From Thermus sp. LT1-2-5 (GTDB lineage: Bacteria > Deinococcota > Deinococci > Deinococcales > Thermaceae): 64,000 nt of DNA. This document shows, one piece after another, positions 62,100 to 64,000 of this stretch; position 1 is the stretch's first letter; the number at the start of each line of letters is the position of its first letter. The translations under genes and the position numbers were made by a program. The notes beneath the pieces are model-generated. The model saw only the letters and a program-made list of their open reading frames with translations, was not told where the DNA came from and ran no database searches. The DNA lies in the NCBI RefSeq assembly GCF_040363165.1, contig NZ_BSRG01000002.1:248001-312000 (forward strand). Reading direction: 5' to 3'.

Positions 62100-62720
62100 G
62101 TGCGGCTTGATCGCGTCTTAGACGAGGCCCGGGCCAAGGGGTATGCCCTAGAGGACAACGGCCTCGGCAACCTCTGGGTGGTCCTGCCCCGGGAGGCCTT
62201 CAAGGGGGAGATGGCCCACTACAAGGAGATGGGCTTCAACTACCTGGCGGACATCGTGGGCCTAGACTACCTGGAGTACCCCGAGCCCCGCCCCGAGCGC
62301 TTCGCCGTGGTCTACGAGCTGGTTTCCCTGCCGGGGTGGAAGGACGGGGACGGAAGCCGCTTCTTCGTCCGGGTCTACGTGCCGGAGAAAGACCCCAGGC
62401 TTCCCACGGTGACCGACCTCTGGGGAAGCGCCAACTTCCTGGAGCGGGAGGTTTACGACATGTTCGGCATCGTCTTTGAGGGGCACCCGGACCTGCGCAA
62501 GATCCTCACCCCGGAGGACCTCGAGGGCCACCCCTTACGCAAGGACTTCCCCTTGGGGGAAACCCCCACCCTCTTCCGCGAGGGGCGTTTCATCGTGCCG
62601 AGCGAGTTCCGGGCCGCCATCACCGGCAAAAGCCCCGGCCTCACCCTTTACAAGGGGGGTAGCCGCAAGGGCTACCGCGCCCTTTGGGCCGACCTCACCA
62701 AGGCCAAGGAGGTCAAATGA
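62100..62720 (+). CDS. nuoC: NADH-quinone oxidoreductase subunit C (Nqo5)
   Basis: A 206-residue peripheral-arm subunit without cofactor. [66 protein letters not shown] is the family signature. GTG start; stop overlaps the nuoD start. Confidence 0.96.
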   Translation: MRLDRVLDEARAKGYALEDNGLGNLWVVLPREAFKGEMAHYKEMGFNYLADIVGLDYLEYPEPRPERFAVVYELVSLPGWKDGDGSRFFVRVYVPEKDPRLPTVTDLWGSANFLEREVYDMFGIVFEGHPDLRKILTPEDLEGHPLRKDFPLGETPTLFREGRFIVPSEFRAAITGKSPGLTLYKGGSRKGYRALWADLTKAKEVK

Positions 62721-63934
62721 AGGACTACCTGGACCCGGTGGAAACCCTGGAGGAGCCCAAAGAGCTCCGCACCGAGGTCATGACCCTGAACGTGGGCCCG
62801 CAACACCCCTCCACCCACGGGGTCTTGCGGGTGGTGGTGACGCTTTCCGGCGAAGAGGTCTTGGACCTCGTCCCCCACATCGGCTATCTCCACACCGGCT
62901 TTGAGAAGAACATGGAAAACCGGACGTATACGCAGGTCATCACGTATACGCCCCGGATGGACTACCTCCACTCCTTCGCCCACGACCTGGCCTACGCCCT
63001 GGCGGTGGAGAAGCTGGTGGGGGCGGTGGTGCCGCCCAGGGCCGAGACCATCCGCATCATCCTGAACGAGCTCTCCCGCTTGGCAAGCCACCTGGTCTTC
63101 CTGGGCACGGGGCTTTTGGACCTCGGGGCCCTCACCCCCTTCTTCTACGCCTTCCGCGAGCGGGAAGCCATCTTGGACCTCTTTGAGTGGGTCACGGGCC
63201 AGCGCTTCCACCACAACTACATCCGCATCGGCGGGGTCAAGGAGGACCTGCCTGAGGAGTTCGTCCCCGAGCTTAGGAAGTTCCTCGAGGTCATGCCCCA
63301 CCGCATCGACGAGTACGAGGCCCTTTTCGCCGAAAGCCCCATCTTCTACGAAAGGGCCCGGGGCGTGGGGGTGATCCCCCCGGAGGTGGCCATCCACCTA
63401 GGCCTCACCGGGGGGTCCCTAAGGGCGAGCGGGGTGAACTACGACGTGCGCAAGGCCTACCCCTACGCCGGGTACGAAACCTACCAGTTTGACGTGCCCC
63501 TGGGGGAGCACGGGGACGTGTTTGACCGGATGATCGTCCGCATCCGGGAGATGCGGGAGTCGGTGAAGATCCTCCGGCAGGCCCTAGAGCGGCTGGAACC
63601 TGGGCCCGTGCGCGACCCCAACCCCCAGATCACCCCGCCCCCCCGCCACCTCCTGGAAACCTCCATGGAGGCGGTGATCTACCACTTCAAGCACTACACC
63701 GAGGGCTTCCACCCCCCCAAGGGGGAGGTCTACGTGCCCACGGAGTCGGCCCGGGGGGAGCTCGGCTACTACATCGTTTCCGACGGGGGGAGCATGCCCT
63801 ACCGGGTGAAGGTGCGGGCGCCCAGCTTCGTCAACCTACAAAGCCTGCCCTACGCCGCTAAAGGCGAGCAGGTGCCGGACCTGGTAGCCATCATCGCCAG
63901 CCTGGACCCGGTCATGGGGGACGTGGACCGCTAA
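62717..63934 (+). CDS. nuoD: NADH-quinone oxidoreductase subunit D (Nqo4)
   Basis: A 405-residue 49-kDa-type subunit forming the quinone pocket with Nuo[46 protein letters not shown] contains the conserved His of the quinone site; [20 protein letters not shown] and the C-terminal DPVMGDVDR are also characteristic. The ATG overlaps the nuoC stop. Confidence 0.97.
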   Translation: MKDYLDPVETLEEPKELRTEVMTLNVGPQHPSTHGVLRVVVTLSGEEVLDLVPHIGYLHTGFEKNMENRTYTQVITYTPRMDYLHSFAHDLAYALAVEKLVGAVVPPRAETIRIILNELSRLASHLVFLGTGLLDLGALTPFFYAFREREAILDLFEWVTGQRFHHNYIRIGGVKEDLPEEFVPELRKFLEVMPHRIDEYEALFAESPIFYERARGVGVIPPEVAIHLGLTGGSLRASGVNYDVRKAYPYAGYETYQFDVPLGEHGDVFDRMIVRIREMRESVKILRQALERLEPGPVRDPNPQITPPPRHLLETSMEAVIYHFKHYTEGFHPPKGEVYVPTESARGELGYYIVSDGGSMPYRVKVRAPSFVNLQSLPYAAKGEQVPDLVAIIASLDPVMGDVDR

Positions 63935-63943
63935 GGAGGCACG

Positions 63944-64000
63944 ATGGGGTTCTTTGACGACAAAGAGGACTTCCTAAGGGAAACCTTCGCCAAGTACCCG
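63944..64000 (+). CDS. nuoE: NADH-quinone oxidoreductase subunit E (Nqo2), 5' part
   Basis: The first 19 codons of nuoE (MGFFDDKEDFLRETFAKYP) run to the window end. They match the Thermus Nqo2 N-terminus. ATG is preceded by AAGGAGGCACG. The 2Fe-2S domain lies outside the window. Confidence 0.9.
   Translation, partial: MGFFDDKEDFLRETFAKYP

Overview
The window is GC-rich, very tightly packed bacterial chromosome from the genus Thermus (Deinococcus-Thermus). The evidence is the rsmA to NADH dehydrogenase (nqo/nuo) junction, a 765/195/253-residue PsrABC polysulfide reductase, futalosine-pathway menaquinone genes, a DdrA homologue, a split glycine decarboxylase (GcvPA/GcvPB), an aspartokinase with an in-frame beta-subunit start of 161 residues, frequent GTG/TTG starts and many start codons placed 6-7 nt after a TANNNT hexamer (leaderless genes). 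I see no insertion sequence, prophage, CRISPR array or integrase; this is core chromosome. No gene-free stretch exceeds 300 bases; the longest is about 200 bases (14045-14242).

Layout. 1-4450: membrane protein, PIN-like protein, mqnE-mqnA, a YceI lipid-binding protein with its own promoter, and a two-domain VOC protein. 4423-6699: a complete aromatic amino-acid attenuator (promoter, Tyr/Phe-rich leader peptide, alternative hairpins, terminator) in front of DAHP synthase and prephenate dehydrogenase. 6684-14044: diguanylate cyclase, glycolate-oxidase-type flavoprotein, lipoprotein, EVE protein, pilC facing tsaC with a shared CATG start, scpB, PIG-L deacetylase, acetyltransferase. 14045-26388: a hairpin-rich spacer, an MrfA-like helicase, an unknown protein, a cyclase-like/AAA regulator, dnaG, mdh, a phosphoribosyltransferase, lysC, rsmC and sigA. 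26417-29141: EamA transporter, 2H phosphoesterase, Nudix hydrolase and ribF.

29179-35484: a respiratory module. A histidine kinase with four N-terminal cysteines and a NarL-type regulator precede a TorD-like chaperone, PsrA-PsrB-PsrC and an exported rhodanese, ending in a terminator. 35489-39789 (minus strand): glycine cleavage genes gcvT-gcvH-gcvPA-gcvPB. 39805-42407: nurA-herA DNA-end processing pair. 42412-47186: malic enzyme, an Fe-S assembly factor, a yybP-ykoY manganese riboswitch with terC, a DedA protein, and an SbtA/SbtB bicarbonate transporter pair. 47234-53188: purE-purK, a PaaK-like ligase, a PfkB kinase and hisC-hisB-hisH. 53318-58271: nitroreductase, thiL, a ComB-like protein, a WecG/TagA glycosyltransferase and a secreted TPR protein. 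58331-61034: tRNA-Ala(CGC), a small secreted protein, then ddrA, a metallophosphoesterase and rsmA with overlapping ends. 61201-64000: nuoA-B-C-D and the first codons of nuoE.

The most interesting unexplained signals are the DAHP synthase attenuator at 4423-4588, the possible switch-like pairings at 14041-14136, the opposed pilC/tsaC promoters at 11237-11267, the kinase with four cysteines and its paired motif upstream of the psr genes, and -10 hexamers built on upstream stop codons.
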